64,000 nucleotides of DNA from Terriglobia bacterium (GCA_020073345.1 JAIQFI010000026.1:1-64000); one strand, 5' to 3'. Positions 1 through 9,405 are shown, numbered from the stretch's first letter. Made by a program: numbers and translations. The notes: generated by a model not told the origin, from the sequence alone.

Positions 1-66
1 GCGCGAGTGAGCGCGGGACGGTCCGTTTGCTCTGTTTCAATCCACGCTGCCCGCGCGGGCAGCGAC
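1..66 (-). CRISPR. Edge of type I-C CRISPR array (one repeat, one spacer)
   Basis: Read on the minus strand, 66 to 34 is a 33-base unit that begins GTCGCTGCCCGC and ends GTGGATTGAAAC, the usual 3' end of type I-C repeats. Its centre is a perfect 18-base palindrome, so the crRNA handle would fold. Bases 33 to 1 would be the first spacer (33 bases or more). No second repeat is in view because the window ends, so the spacer length and array size are unknown. The array lies downstream of cas2 in the direction of cas transcription, the normal type I-C layout, which makes this the leader-proximal repeat. Confidence 0.85.
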
Positions 67-245
67 CGCCTGCGGCTAAGCCGCAGAAAACACGGCCCCT
101 CTTGGGCCGCTTCCGCGAACCGAGTTCGGGACCATCCTGCAAACTTCCCATATAAAGTAGATACACCCTCCATCTGGTCTGATTCCAATACTTAGCGCTC
201 TGCGCGAATCCATAAGCGAATCTGTGATCACTTCACGTCCGCGCC
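67..245 (-). promoter_or_regulatory. CRISPR leader between cas2 and first repeat
   Basis: This is the 179-base spacer between the cas2 stop and the first repeat. The part next to the repeat is GC-rich with two hairpins: CTGCGGC-TAA-GCCGCAG at 70-86 and a CGGCCC/GGGCCG pair at about 93-109. The part near cas2 is more A/T-rich, with a TATAAAG tract near 151-157 that could hold the array promoter. Leader function is inferred from position; no IHF-like site was verified. Confidence 0.55.
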
Positions 246-539
246 TCAAATCACCAGGGGTCCCTGCGGATCGTACGTGGTCTTAGTCCCAACATGTTCC
301 ACTCTATGATGCCAATTGTCCCCAAGGAAGTAGAACCTCAAACTGTCTTCTGACAGTTCAGCCTCTCGGACTAGACGCGCCCGCAGCTTGGTCCACTGCG
401 CCGCATCCACCAAACACTCGAACACTGAGTTCTGCACTCTCTGCCCTACATCTTCGCAGACTTTCGCCACGCGACGAAGCCGTTTCCGCCCGGCATTGCT
501 TTCCGTACTCACATCGTAGGCCACCACCACCAGCATCAT
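246..539 (-). CDS. cas2: CRISPR-associated endonuclease Cas2
   Basis: About 97 residues, the usual Cas2 length. The N-terminus MMLVVVAYDVST carries the beta-1 strand and the conserved Asp of the ferredoxin-like fold, and the NSVFECLVD segment is typical of the type I-C subfamily. Cas2 dimers bridge Cas1 dimers in the spacer-integration complex. I start at the first of two consecutive ATGs (539, or 536), four bases after the cas1 stop; the open frame extends further upstream but only inside cas1. A GGAG lies about 9 bases upstream, so translation is probably coupled to cas1. Confidence 0.92.
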   Translation of the reverse strand: MMLVVVAYDVSTESNAGRKRLRRVAKVCEDVGQRVQNSVFECLVDAAQWTKLRARLVREAELSEDSLRFYFLGDNWHHRVEHVGTKTTYDPQGPLVI

Positions 540-543
540 CGCT

Positions 544-1575
544 TCATCTCCAAAGGAAACTCGGATAGCCGTCCAGCTCGCCACGCAAATGCCGCGCTAA
601 CAACAGCGCCTGCACGTGTGGCACGATCCCGAAGGCCACGCGTTCTTTTAAGAAGGGATGAACGATTTCCTCCTGTTTCCTCTTCTGGTATGCCACGAGC
701 ACCTCCTTGCGGGTTGCCTCGTCCATCTCTACCGCGCCGTTTTCAGTCTTATGAAAACCCTCTGCTTTGATCTGCCGGCGGTTGATCAAAGACGCCGCTA
801 GACGGTCCGCGATTACCGGCCGGAGTTCCTCCACCAGATCGAGCGCCAGACTCGGGCGTCCCGGACGGTCGCGATGCAGGTATCCCACAGCGGGGTCCAA
901 TCCAACTCCCTCAAGTGCCGCAGCAACATCGTGCGTCAAGAGCGTGTACAAAAACGACAGCAGCGCGTTCAGATTATCAAGCGGAGGCCTACGGGAACGC
1001 GTCCGGAAGAAGAACCCCTCCTTCGATTCTGTAATCAGATGATCGAAGACCTCGAAATACACACGCGCTCCGTCTCCCTCGTGCCCGCGCACAGTGTCAA
1101 GCGCTTTCGGTTTCTGTAACTCTTCTACCAGACGACCCAAACGCAGCGCTGCTGTGTCCAGGTCAGCACTTCTTACACCATCCGGTTTCTCGCGCGCTGC
1201 TCGAAGAAGAACGGTCCGGCAGTTGGCGACCTTCGCAATCACAATCGACCTGGCGATCTCCGTCGCACGGCTTTCGTCTTCCGACCGCCGGTACTGCTCT
1301 CTTCGCAACAGCACGTTCCCCGAAACGGGTCCTTGCACGCGCGCCAGGAATCGGCCATTCATGGTAAAAAACGCCAGCGCAACACCTCGCTCCGCGCATA
1401 GACCCATGAGCGGCGGGCTCGACGATACCCGCCCAAAACACACGACGCTGGCCAACGTGTGGATGGGAATCCGTAGCGCGACCTCCTGCTCAACCCGTAC
1501 CAAGAGGGTCTCGCCCTCGCGTGCGAGATACGCCCCCTGGGTCGTCACATACAACGTGTTTAGCAACTGCTTCAC
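544..1575 (-). CDS. cas1: CRISPR-associated integrase Cas1 (type I-C)
   Basis: 343 residues, the normal size. Cas1 is the metal-dependent integrase that inserts spacers at the leader-repeat junction. The N-terminal beta domain begins KQLLNTLYVTTQGAYLAREG. The C-terminal helical domain has LDNLNALLSFLYTLL, then GYLHRDRPGRPSLALDLVEE, which contains the conserved His and the Asp/Glu metal ligands. The start is GTG, one base after the cas4 TGA, so cas4, cas1 and cas2 are tightly coupled. No frameshift or missing active-site segment is seen. Confidence 0.95.
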   Translation of the reverse strand: MKQLLNTLYVTTQGAYLAREGETLLVRVEQEVALRIPIHTLASVVCFGRVSSSPPLMGLCAERGVALAFFTMNGRFLARVQGPVSGNVLLRREQYRRSEDESRATEIARSIVIAKVANCRTVLLRAAREKPDGVRSADLDTAALRLGRLVEELQKPKALDTVRGHEGDGARVYFEVFDHLITESKEGFFFRTRSRRPPLDNLNALLSFLYTLLTHDVAAALEGVGLDPAVGYLHRDRPGRPSLALDLVEELRPVIADRLAASLINRRQIKAEGFHKTENGAVEMDEATRKEVLVAYQKRKQEEIVHPFLKERVAFGIVPHVQALLLARHLRGELDGYPSFLWR

Positions 1576-1576
1576 T

Positions 1577-2239
1577 TCATTCCTCGCCCACGGCCAGTGC
1601 CCGCGCCAAGTATCGGGCCACGCCCGGAGGTTTCGCCAGAAGTCGCGGCAAGCACCTCGCCATCAATGAACAGCCGTCGCATTTGGGTTCGTACGCCGCG
1701 AGCGGTGTCGTCCCGGCGCGGTACAGTTCGTGCATTCGCGCTGCGAGAGCTTCCGTCCGCGCACGAAGTGTGCTGTCGAAAACCACCTGGGTGCGCCTCC
1801 GCGGCTCCCCGTAATAGAGCGCACCTTCGGAGATCTGACGGTCAAACATCTCCTCCAGACACAACGCCTGCGCGCAGAGTTGGACTTCGTCGCAAGCGTT
1901 CTTCTTAGGTCGGCCACGCTTGTACTCCACTGGGAACGGACGCCACAAGCCTTCCAGTTCAGGAAGCGCGACGCCGTCTCCGGAGGGGTGAAACTCCACA
2001 ACGTCAGCTTGGCCGACTAATCCGAGTTGCAACGAGTGCAGCCGCAACCCCCGCGAAGTGCGAACCTTGGGCCGGCTCTCGGACCCAGCCTGATGTGCCC
2101 GCTCGTGGAGCACTCGCCCCTCCGCTGTCAACCGGTTCTCTTCCCAGATCTGCTCGATGTGGATGAGCCCCCACTGCCGCTCGCAGAACATCAGGTGTTG
2201 GAGCCCGGAGAGGGGCAGGAGATCATCTTCTGAATACAT
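1577..2239 (-). CDS. cas4: CRISPR-associated exonuclease Cas4
   Basis: 220 residues. A RecB-like PD-(D/E)xK nuclease that trims prespacers and selects PAM-bearing ends in type I-C systems. The four iron-sulphur cysteines are visible: one near residue 19 (FCERQW) and three in the C-terminal CDGCSLMARC. The nuclease core appears as VEYKRGRPK (ExK) followed by DEVQLCAQALCLEE. It sits between cas7 (22-base gap) and cas1 (1-base gap). Confidence 0.93.
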   Translation of the reverse strand: MYSEDDLLPLSGLQHLMFCERQWGLIHIEQIWEENRLTAEGRVLHERAHQAGSESRPKVRTSRGLRLHSLQLGLVGQADVVEFHPSGDGVALPELEGLWRPFPVEYKRGRPKKNACDEVQLCAQALCLEEMFDRQISEGALYYGEPRRRTQVVFDSTLRARTEALAARMHELYRAGTTPLAAYEPKCDGCSLMARCLPRLLAKPPGVARYLARALAVGEE

Positions 2240-2261
2240 ACAGATCTTTCGACTCTATCGG

Positions 2262-3107
2262 TCAGAACCCGTCGATTCTTTCGGGGTCCAATCCTGGCAA
2301 TGGGTCCACGTCGATCTGGCCATCGGGCTTCACCAACAACGTACGGTGGACCTTGGCTGAAGAATATTGGCCCGATTTGCAGTTGTGCTTCCACCAAATC
2401 ACCGTGAGCACTTCCATGCTGCCTTCGGGTCTGGCCGACGAGGCATCATTCTCGAACAGCTTTGGCAGAACTTTCTTGATGGCTTCAGCATCCTCGCCGC
2501 TGAAGCCGGTTCGTTCGGCGAGTTGGGGATTCATGCTGCCGTAGAAGACGTAGACACCTTCATCGACCCTGTGCTTCATCCCCATGGTGTCAGATCCCCG
2601 CTTGGTTCCATCCCCATCGCCGCTGACGCTCTTTGTGATTTGGGTGCTGGTAACCTCCACGGGTTGAATGCTAAACGCGGATTGCAGAGTGACGGGGCCG
2701 CGGATAGGAATCGAGAGGCCTGTGTCGCCTTCGTCTTCTGCCGCCTTGGCCTTCCCCTTCTTCTTCGGGAGCGCGAATAACTGGCCGAACGCCCGCACGT
2801 CCAGCCACTTTTCACAGGCCAGTTTTGCCGTTTCGGCGGAGCCGAATGTGCTGCCGAGATTCTTCTCGGCCCGATCTCGTAGGCTCTTTGCATCATCTTT
2901 TTTGCGATCATCGGACTGCACAAAAATGTCAAAGGCCGCATCCTGAAGCCTGTCACGAATCTTGCGCTTCAGGCATACGTCCGATATTTCTCCAAAGCCG
3001 TTGTAGTCCGTACGCGGCCGATTTCCATTCAAGGGATCGCCGTTTGGATTGGCGTGCTTGACGCGAAGTACGACCGCGAAGTCAATCTTGTTCTGAAGTA
3101 CGCTCAT
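2262..3107 (-). CDS. cas7: Type I-C Cascade backbone Cas7 (Csd2)
   Basis: 281 residues, matching the Csd2 family. Several copies line the crRNA and form the backbone of Cascade. The N-terminus LQNKIDFAVVLRVKHANPNGDP with NRPRTD is the typical Cas7/Csd2 opening, and the mid-protein GLSIPIRGPVTLQSAFSI and C-terminal ARPEGSMEVLTVIWWKH segments fit the family. It overlaps the cas8c stop by 4 bases (ATGA). Confidence 0.94.
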   Translation of the reverse strand: MSVLQNKIDFAVVLRVKHANPNGDPLNGNRPRTDYNGFGEISDVCLKRKIRDRLQDAAFDIFVQSDDRKKDDAKSLRDRAEKNLGSTFGSAETAKLACEKWLDVRAFGQLFALPKKKGKAKAAEDEGDTGLSIPIRGPVTLQSAFSIQPVEVTSTQITKSVSGDGDGTKRGSDTMGMKHRVDEGVYVFYGSMNPQLAERTGFSGEDAEAIKKVLPKLFENDASSARPEGSMEVLTVIWWKHNCKSGQYSSAKVHRTLLVKPDGQIDVDPLPGLDPERIDGF

Positions 3108-4987
3108 TCCATTTCTCCCTCTGTTGCCGTTTCATCGACAGACTCCTCTTTGTTGTCTTTGTTGGCCTTCGCCCATAGAGCCGCACGCTGGCAGTGATAG
3201 CCGAGCAGAAACTCGCCGGAAAGCTTGGTGTCATTCGTGAAGTCTTCCGGGCGGAACATGCACTGGACGGCGTCCAGTAGTTTCTCTCGTTCAAGAAGAA
3301 TCGCCGGTCGATTGGCCCGTAACCGTGTCCTGTAGGGGCCAAGCGCAATCTCGATATTCCTCCACGTTGAGTAGGGGTGACTGGCGAACCGCTGCATGAG
3401 CTTCGCGGCCGTGGTGTCCCGCGTCTCCTTCGCCACGTATAGAGCCCGATCCTCGATGTTCTCAGCGATCGCCAGGAGGCGTCCGTAGAGGTAATCTCTG
3501 GTGGTTCGATCTTTTTCCAATGACATTCGATAGTTCTCCTCGCTGCTCCCCCGCACGAGCGCGCAGGCGATGCCCAGGCACTTCTCCCATTCCCACTCCT
3601 GCTTCGACTTCGACTTCTCGAATCCGGCGCGGTTAGACGCCCGCCGCATGGCCACCTCGACAAGGTCGCGTGGCAGCGGACGACCGTCGACAATACAGGG
3701 CAACAGCCGCTCGACGGTTGCCTTACGAAGTTCCTGTTTCTTGCCGATTCGCTTGCCGTAGGCAGCCTCCGCGATTTCATTCGGCGCGGGTGCTCCCATG
3801 AAGCGATTGTCCTTGGAGTACTTCTGGAACCAGGCACACCGGTCATGCCAGCTGGTGATCCGGTCCAGAAACTCCGAGCCGGTGAGCTCTCTGTAGTACG
3901 TGATTGCCATGCGCCCGGGCGTGGCAGAATCGAGGCCCATAACAACGACTTCGTCGAAATCGGAGAGATTCGCTCGATATCCGGCAATCGCTTTCTTCAG
4001 GCGCAGTGCGTAGAGTTGTCCAGCGTCGCCGCCGTATTGATCGTCCGGTTGAATGTGAACGTCCCCAGGCGCTCCGAAAAGCCGCCCTGTGTCCCAGCAC
4101 GGGTCCGGCACATCCCCGCCGCCCACAGCCCACGCGACAAAGATCTGGTCACCAGCCCTGTAGCCCCGACGCTTAATCAACCACCTGAGAGCGTTGTGGG
4201 CTTTTTGTGTGACCTCGTACCCAACAGTAACTGCTTGGTCCGGGTTGCCAAATCTTCCTCGATACGTAAAACCGGAGTCATCGTTAGAGGTGACCAGCTT
4301 GGCACCGTCGCTATTGCTTCGTATGGCCCTTGGGTGAAGCCGCGCAATCCGAACATTTTCTCCAGTAACCGCGCAGGTCCCGTTGGCTCTGTTCAGTGAC
4401 CCCTCAAAGCTAGCCCATTTGCGAAATAACCCTTCGTCTTCCCAAGTGTTGGCGGCGGGGTCTCCGGCAAGCTCGACTCTCCACCTGACCCATGCATCTT
4501 TCGCTTCAACGGCCATCCTGCCAGGGATCTTGAGGCTTGACAATTTTCCGTTCTCGCACTTGAGAACTCCTTCTCTGATGAGATCTCCGATCAGCATTTT
4601 CTTTTCGAGATACCGGAGCACCGCGGAGGCTTTCGGATCTGAGAATTCGGAGTTACACCACTGCCGCAGTTGCCGTTCATATCCCTCGTACCGCTGTCCG
4701 TTCCCGCCAAAGTCACCGATATCGGCGGCACAGTAGGCCAGTTTGTCAGTCAGCGGGTTGGGCTCGGGATTCTTACCGCTTCTGGTGGCGGATTCTTCAG
4801 ATACAGGAATCACCGTATCCTGCAGCTCAAGCTGCGCAGCTCGACGGAAGTTGCCATCGGCATCGATCGTGACCTGTATCTGGGTATGCTGGTACAGTGA
4901 AGAAACTGGATTGAGCGGCTTCGCCTTAAATTGAGGCGCACCGTTACACCGTTCGTAGGTCTCGTACAGCTTTTGCATCCAGCCCAT
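3104..4987 (-). CDS. cas8c: Type I-C Cascade large subunit Cas8c (Csd1)
   Basis: About 627 residues, in the family range. Cas8c recognises the PAM and recruits Cas3; in type I-C an internal start inside this gene usually also yields the Cas11c small subunit. The N-terminus MGWMQKLYETYERC is typical. The ATG at 4987 is preferred because it lies one base after the cas5 TGA; the frame is open to 5020 inside cas5. The SNRAGFEKSK and LGYHCQRAALW segments match the Csd1 C-terminal half. I did not locate the Cas11c internal start with confidence. Confidence 0.93.
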   Translation of the reverse strand: MGWMQKLYETYERCNGAPQFKAKPLNPVSSLYQHTQIQVTIDADGNFRRAAQLELQDTVIPVSEESATRSGKNPEPNPLTDKLAYCAADIGDFGGNGQRYEGYERQLRQWCNSEFSDPKASAVLRYLEKKMLIGDLIREGVLKCENGKLSSLKIPGRMAVEAKDAWVRWRVELAGDPAANTWEDEGLFRKWASFEGSLNRANGTCAVTGENVRIARLHPRAIRSNSDGAKLVTSNDDSGFTYRGRFGNPDQAVTVGYEVTQKAHNALRWLIKRRGYRAGDQIFVAWAVGGGDVPDPCWDTGRLFGAPGDVHIQPDDQYGGDAGQLYALRLKKAIAGYRANLSDFDEVVVMGLDSATPGRMAITYYRELTGSEFLDRITSWHDRCAWFQKYSKDNRFMGAPAPNEIAEAAYGKRIGKKQELRKATVERLLPCIVDGRPLPRDLVEVAMRRASNRAGFEKSKSKQEWEWEKCLGIACALVRGSSEENYRMSLEKDRTTRDYLYGRLLAIAENIEDRALYVAKETRDTTAAKLMQRFASHPYSTWRNIEIALGPYRTRLRANRPAILLEREKLLDAVQCMFRPEDFTNDTKLSGEFLLGYHCQRAALWAKANKDNKEESVDETATEGEME

Positions 4988-4988
4988 C

Positions 4989-5726
4989 TCACACACCCAA
5001 TACTTCCGCGTCCACGTCACGAAGATCGTGACCGATACCGAAGCGCTTCGGCGTCATTTCCCTAATTTCCTTATTGACGGGACACTGGTCGGGCCTCGGG
5101 AAGTGGATCATGCCGTCCACCATCGTGGGACGCCAGAAATTCGCAGTCAGCTTGTTCACTCCTGTTTCATCGGGGTAGTCAAAACCGTGAAACATCAGCC
5201 CGTAATCAAACTTCCCGTCGCCGTCATAGGCTCCGGCCCCAGAGCCAAAGGTGCAGGGCTCCACGTAGCCTTGACAATCGCGTGTGCCAAGAAAAATGTC
5301 CTGGCGTCCGCCGCGTTCCAGGCTGCGGACCGCGATCTGGTAGTGCTTGCCGTCGATCCGATCGCGCGCCAATTCCGGACGATGCTCGTTCCATTCGAAG
5401 TGAGCCCGTACCTGATACTCGACTCCCGGAAGAGGTGTGGGATCGCCGGTGAGAAATGTGTAGATCGCCAAGCTGTTGCCCCCACCAAAATCGAGCGGCT
5501 TCGTTCCTTTGGTCTGGGTTCGGATGCGCTTCATCACCCGGACGGCATCAATCACCCAGACGAACGTCGGCTTCCAGTAGATCGATTTCGCGACCCCTTT
5601 TAGGGCTTCATAGGTCGGGATGTGATAGGAGCATTTCTCGCCCCCAACCCGCGTCAGCGGGTCTGTGAACATGGCAAAGCGGCCCCACGCGCGGAACTCG
5701 ATTGTATTCTTCGGTGTGTTATCCAA
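4989..5726 (-). CDS. cas5: Type I-C pre-crRNA endonuclease Cas5 (Cas5d)
   Basis: 245 residues. In type I-C there is no Cas6: Cas5d cuts pre-crRNA within the repeat and stays bound to the 5' handle. The N-terminus (IEFRAWGRFAMFTDP, then the SYHIPTYEALKGVAKSIYWKP segment) is the RAMP fold typical of Cas5d. A Lys-His pair in DGKHYQIAV corresponds to the catalytic Lys/His described for the family; the Tyr of the triad is plausibly in the SIYW segment, by inference. It overlaps the end of cas3 by 8 bases. Confidence 0.93.
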   Translation of the reverse strand: MDNTPKNTIEFRAWGRFAMFTDPLTRVGGEKCSYHIPTYEALKGVAKSIYWKPTFVWVIDAVRVMKRIRTQTKGTKPLDFGGGNSLAIYTFLTGDPTPLPGVEYQVRAHFEWNEHRPELARDRIDGKHYQIAVRSLERGGRQDIFLGTRDCQGYVEPCTFGSGAGAYDGDGKFDYGLMFHGFDYPDETGVNKLTANFWRPTMVDGMIHFPRPDQCPVNKEIREMTPKRFGIGHDLRDVDAEVLGV

Positions 5727-8169
5727 ACGCTACCTCCATTTCTTCCGTACCCTCTTCGTTTAATCCGAACTCGTTGTTATAGTACGCTTTCTCCAGGTAA
5801 AGAATCCCAGCGCCCTCTTGAACCTCGTGCAGCGCGCCATCTGTTTGCAGTTTCCGGAGCACGTTAGGGAAGAGATTGACCGTGAAACGCTGTGCTCGTC
5901 TCAATAGCTCGAACTGTTTTTCAGGCTCGTGCGCCGCACACAGATCGCTGATCACAGCCTCTCCTGCGGACGTGTAGGGCACGATCACACCCTGAGCCAC
6001 TCTGTCGATCGTCTGGAACGCATTCGCCGCTGTCATGAAGGCCTGATGCATATAGATCTGGGGGTGGGGCTTGCAGCTGAAGACGGCCGTCTGGTTCTCT
6101 CCCAGCATGTTCAATAGGGTGTCATCCCGCTCTGCTTTGTCGGGCCCGACAGGATAGTCCATCTCTTGCCGGTGCTCAAAGAAGGAGTAGCGGAAGTATT
6201 GCTCGATCAATTTGTGGTCGTCCAGATCGATGGTCCGGTCTCCCGTTACGTTCTCATCCAACACCCGTTGGGCAGCCTCTTGCGCGATTCGAATGTCCGT
6301 TAGAGTCTTCGGGAGGTCCCCCTTTAGATTGACCACATGCACATGCCCGAGGGTGGGGCCGCCGTGGCGGTTGCACCGGCCTGCCGTCTGGGCAATGGAG
6401 TCCAATCCAGCCAGAGCGCGAATGGCAGAACCAAAGCTGATATCGACTCCCGCCTCAATCAATTGAGTGCTAACGCAGATGACCGGCGCGCGCCGACGCA
6501 GGCGCGACTTCATCGTCTTCAGCCTGCGTAGCCGGTGCGCCGGACACATATTCGTACTGAGGTGAACTGCCGGAAAACGGCCCAGCGCCTTGCACTCTCG
6601 GAAGATAGACCTCGCCTCGCGTTTCGTGTTCACAACGACCAGGCAACTCCCGGCGCGCTCTGTCTCCGAGGTTGCCAGCGCTGCCGCCTCGCCGTGTTCC
6701 CATCCACCCGCCTTGCGCCGGTCGTATGTTATATGACGCCGGAGCGTGGAGAACAGGCCCGAAACATCCGGCATGATTTCCGAATCGTCACTCAGTTGGA
6801 TCGCACCCTTACTTTCATCCACGAGGTGCAGCAACGGCTGGGTCGCAGTGCAAAGGACCACACTGCTTCCGCACTGCTCACCGAGAAAGTTTATTGCGTT
6901 GTTGAAGATATGTACGCAGCGGACGGGAAGGGTCTGAATCTCATCGCAAATCAAAACAGCGTTGGCCATCTGATGCATACGCCGGACGGCGCGTGTTCGT
7001 GACCCGAAGAGTGCCTCCAGCAGTTGGACGGCGGTGGTAAATACAACGGGAGAATCCCAGTTGTCGGAAAGAATCTTGCTCCTCCAGGTCTGTTCCACCG
7101 GCGTCAAATTCGAATGATGCTCCAGAACGACGCTGGCGAACGTGGTTCCGACCGGTTCGAGAATCTGGCGCACAACCTCAGCATTTTGATCGATGATGGA
7201 CGTGTAGGGACTGATATAGATCACCCGGTCCATACCCCATTTTGTGGCGTGATTCAAAGCAAACCTGAGGCTGGCCAGCGTCTTCCCCCCGCCTGTGGGA
7301 ACGGTCAGAGTGTATATGCCTTTCGGACGACCAGAAGCTGACAGGCACTCGTCGGAAACCTGTTTCCGCAACAAGTCCACGGCGGAACTGTGCGAAAAGC
7401 GTTCCAGCTCTCGCTCCAAGAGATCGGCGAGCACAGACCACTGGACGTACTGTCCATGCTGGCGGAGGGCAGCCGAAGCCGGTTTTGCGGAATCGGCCGT
7501 ATCGGTTCGGTCGGCATCGATCAGGCAACTGAAGAGGAACCGGACCAGCAGGCCCACCTTGAATCGCCGGAGATTCTCGTTCTTATCCGTCTGGCAGATT
7601 CTTGTGATGATGTCGCTGATCCCCTTTACCAGTTGCGGATCTTGCAGGAGTTGCTCACTCCGTTCCCTCACGCTCGCCTCAGCGTTCGCCCAGACCTCGT
7701 CATAGTGTGACTCGGACACCGCTTTCCTCATACGTTTTGAGAGGTTATCGGCACCGTTGGGTGTGATGCAGTCGATCAGGCCGGAATGATGAGAAGCCAC
7801 ACACAGGGCCAGGATTTCGCCCACAACTGCCTCCCGCGGGCCTTGGAGTCTCAATCGTCGCCAAATGGTCTGCGCGCCAGCGGTGGAGTGGTCGACCGTC
7901 CCACGGCCCGGGGCCAGTTGCTCCGTATCTTGAGTAGGCGCAAGCTGCTCCAAATAGTGCTGAAAAGCGCCGGAATATTTTCCAATATCGTGCAATAACC
8001 CTATTGCGGCACCCGCTACGTCAGCCCCGACCTTGCCAGAATGGGTGCGCGCAATCTGCGCAACTGAGAGTAGATGATCTTTGACAAGCTGATGCCGGCC
8101 GTTGTCCTCCAGATGGGCAAGAAACGAAGGCGGCTGTGAGGAAGGACCGTTCATTTTCCCTGTGAGCAT
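5719..8169 (-). CDS. cas3: CRISPR-associated helicase-nuclease Cas3
   Basis: 816 residues with an N-terminal HD nuclease fused to an SF2 helicase. The HD motif is LLHDIGK (His60-Asp61). Walker A is PTGGGKT near residue 290 and the DExx box is CDEIQ near 405, followed by STQLIEAGVDI and QTAGRCNRHG (motifs V and VI). It is the effector that nicks and degrades DNA bound by Cascade. It is the first gene of the cas operon. The ATG at 8154 has a better AGGG just upstream and could be the true start. The operon promoter should lie in 8170-8441. Confidence 0.95.
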   Translation of the reverse strand: MLTGKMNGPSSQPPSFLAHLEDNGRHQLVKDHLLSVAQIARTHSGKVGADVAGAAIGLLHDIGKYSGAFQHYLEQLAPTQDTEQLAPGRGTVDHSTAGAQTIWRRLRLQGPREAVVGEILALCVASHHSGLIDCITPNGADNLSKRMRKAVSESHYDEVWANAEASVRERSEQLLQDPQLVKGISDIITRICQTDKNENLRRFKVGLLVRFLFSCLIDADRTDTADSAKPASAALRQHGQYVQWSVLADLLERELERFSHSSAVDLLRKQVSDECLSASGRPKGIYTLTVPTGGGKTLASLRFALNHATKWGMDRVIYISPYTSIIDQNAEVVRQILEPVGTTFASVVLEHHSNLTPVEQTWRSKILSDNWDSPVVFTTAVQLLEALFGSRTRAVRRMHQMANAVLICDEIQTLPVRCVHIFNNAINFLGEQCGSSVVLCTATQPLLHLVDESKGAIQLSDDSEIMPDVSGLFSTLRRHITYDRRKAGGWEHGEAAALATSETERAGSCLVVVNTKREARSIFRECKALGRFPAVHLSTNMCPAHRLRRLKTMKSRLRRRAPVICVSTQLIEAGVDISFGSAIRALAGLDSIAQTAGRCNRHGGPTLGHVHVVNLKGDLPKTLTDIRIAQEAAQRVLDENVTGDRTIDLDDHKLIEQYFRYSFFEHRQEMDYPVGPDKAERDDTLLNMLGENQTAVFSCKPHPQIYMHQAFMTAANAFQTIDRVAQGVIVPYTSAGEAVISDLCAAHEPEKQFELLRRAQRFTVNLFPNVLRKLQTDGALHEVQEGAGILYLEKAYYNNEFGLNEEGTEEMEVAFG

Positions 8170-8441
8170 GATACCGCTGCGTCGAGACGCCCTGCCCCGA
8201 AACGAGCCACAAAGAATGGCTCTCCTCGATCAATGCAGGCCAATGAGAGTCAGAAAGGCGCGCGACCGAGCTTGTGAATACCTTGCACAGAATCCTATCC
8301 ACATCGATCTCTTGCGACCTGGATTTGTTCAAGACGGCGTTACGTTTAGCCGATGAGAAATAGGGCGGGCGGCGTCAGGAACCTTCGAGGGGCGCCGCGT
8401 TGTCGAGCGTCTCCGAACCGGCCGCGCTCCCGGCTCCACAA
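8170..8441 (-). other. Intergenic region upstream of the cas operon
   Basis: 272 bases between cas3 and the next minus-strand gene. Open frames here are short and lack family features. By position it should hold the cas promoter, but I do not see a convincing -35/-10 pair. Confidence 0.4.
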
Positions 8442-8708
8442 TTACTTTGCTTCAGTTTCTTTCTTCTTGGCCCACCGTTTCCGTTGCGATGCGGCCATCT
8501 TCGCTCGCGTGGCCGCGCCGAAGGACCGACGTTTTCGAGTCGCCTGTCCATCTTCGCTGGCGATAGCAGACGTTTTCGCCGTCATCCAACTGGGAGGCCT
8601 TCCGCGCCGTCGGCCTCGGCCCGATGCGAGCCTCTGAAGGGCGAGAATTGCCTCCTCGATTTGCACCCGCTCGTTGCGAAGCTCCGCAAGCATTCCGTTG
8701 ATGTCCAT
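8442..8708 (-). CDS. Small basic hypothetical protein with a GRRRGRPP segment
   Basis: 88 residues. The N-terminal half (MDINGMLAELRNERVQIEEA and onward) is a predicted amphipathic helix. The rest is basic: GRGRRRGRPPSW, then RRSFGAATRAKMAASQRKRWAKKK. The AT-hook-like GRP and Arg/Lys-rich tail suggest nucleic-acid binding, though this is inference. I recall similar small proteins as common unknowns in acidobacterial genomes. It stands alone, with no partner in the same direction upstream. Confidence 0.65.
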   Translation of the reverse strand: MDINGMLAELRNERVQIEEAILALQRLASGRGRRRGRPPSWMTAKTSAIASEDGQATRKRRSFGAATRAKMAASQRKRWAKKKETEAK

Positions 8709-9027
8709 GTTCTCTTAGTATCGCGTCATTGAACTCCCCCTCTGAGAGGCGTTCGATTTTTTCATGGTTCTCTTCGTTCGTCCCTCGTCTCTCGGGCACG
8801 GCTTCGCTTAACGAACGCAATCGCGTTCTAGCCGCGCCCGGCGCTTGCCTCCGTTCTGCTTTGTCGGCTCCCCCAGTCCGGATTCTGCCCTGTGGGTTCG
8901 CTCGCTGACGCTCGCCAGAATTCGGCCCGGTTCCCCCAACAAAGCACTCCGGCTCCCTTGGGAGCGGCTCCGCTCGCTTTCCGGGGTGCCCCGCGAGACA
9001 GCGGGGCAAAAAAAGGAGAACCGCACT

Positions 9028-9405
9028 ATGTACCAGAATCGAGCCACTCTCATTGGATTTCTCGGCAAAGACGCCGAAGTCAAGACGACCCGCAACAACG
9101 CATCCTTCACGGTGCTGTCGCTTGCCACCAAGCGCACCTGGAAGGACCGCGAGTCGGGCGACTACATGTCCGAGACGACCTGGCACCGCTGCATCGTCTG
9201 GGGCAAGGTCGGAGAGTTCGCCGCCACGCTCACCAAGGGCTCGCACGTTCAAATCGAAGGCGATATCCGCACGCGCGAGTACACGCCCAAAGCCACTGGC
9301 AAGAAAACGGATCAAGCGAAGAAGTCGATCACCGAGATCCATGTATTCACCATCAACAAGCTCGACCGGCCTGCAAAGGGCGAGTCCGAAGGAGCGGCGG
9401 CCTAA
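9028..9405 (+). CDS. ssb: Single-stranded DNA-binding protein (accessory SSB)
   Basis: 125 residues. An OB-fold protein with the hallmark segments NRATLIGFLGKDAEVKTT, WHRCIVWGKVGEFAATLTKGSHVQIEGDIRTREY and ITEIHVFTINKLDR. The short tail lacks the usual acidic C-terminal hexapeptide (it ends EGAAA), so contacts with housekeeping SSB partners may be lost, as in many plasmid or ICE SSBs. The ATG at 9028 follows AAAAGGAG with good spacing. Directly upstream of the ArdC gene; both would protect and coat incoming single-stranded DNA. Confidence 0.93.
   Translation: MYQNRATLIGFLGKDAEVKTTRNNASFTVLSLATKRTWKDRESGDYMSETTWHRCIVWGKVGEFAATLTKGSHVQIEGDIRTREYTPKATGKKTDQAKKSITEIHVFTINKLDRPAKGESEGAAA

Noticed and set aside
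3082-3987. 301-codon frame overlapping cas8c in another frame
   Set aside because: Ser/Arg-rich low-complexity translation inside a well-supported cas gene.
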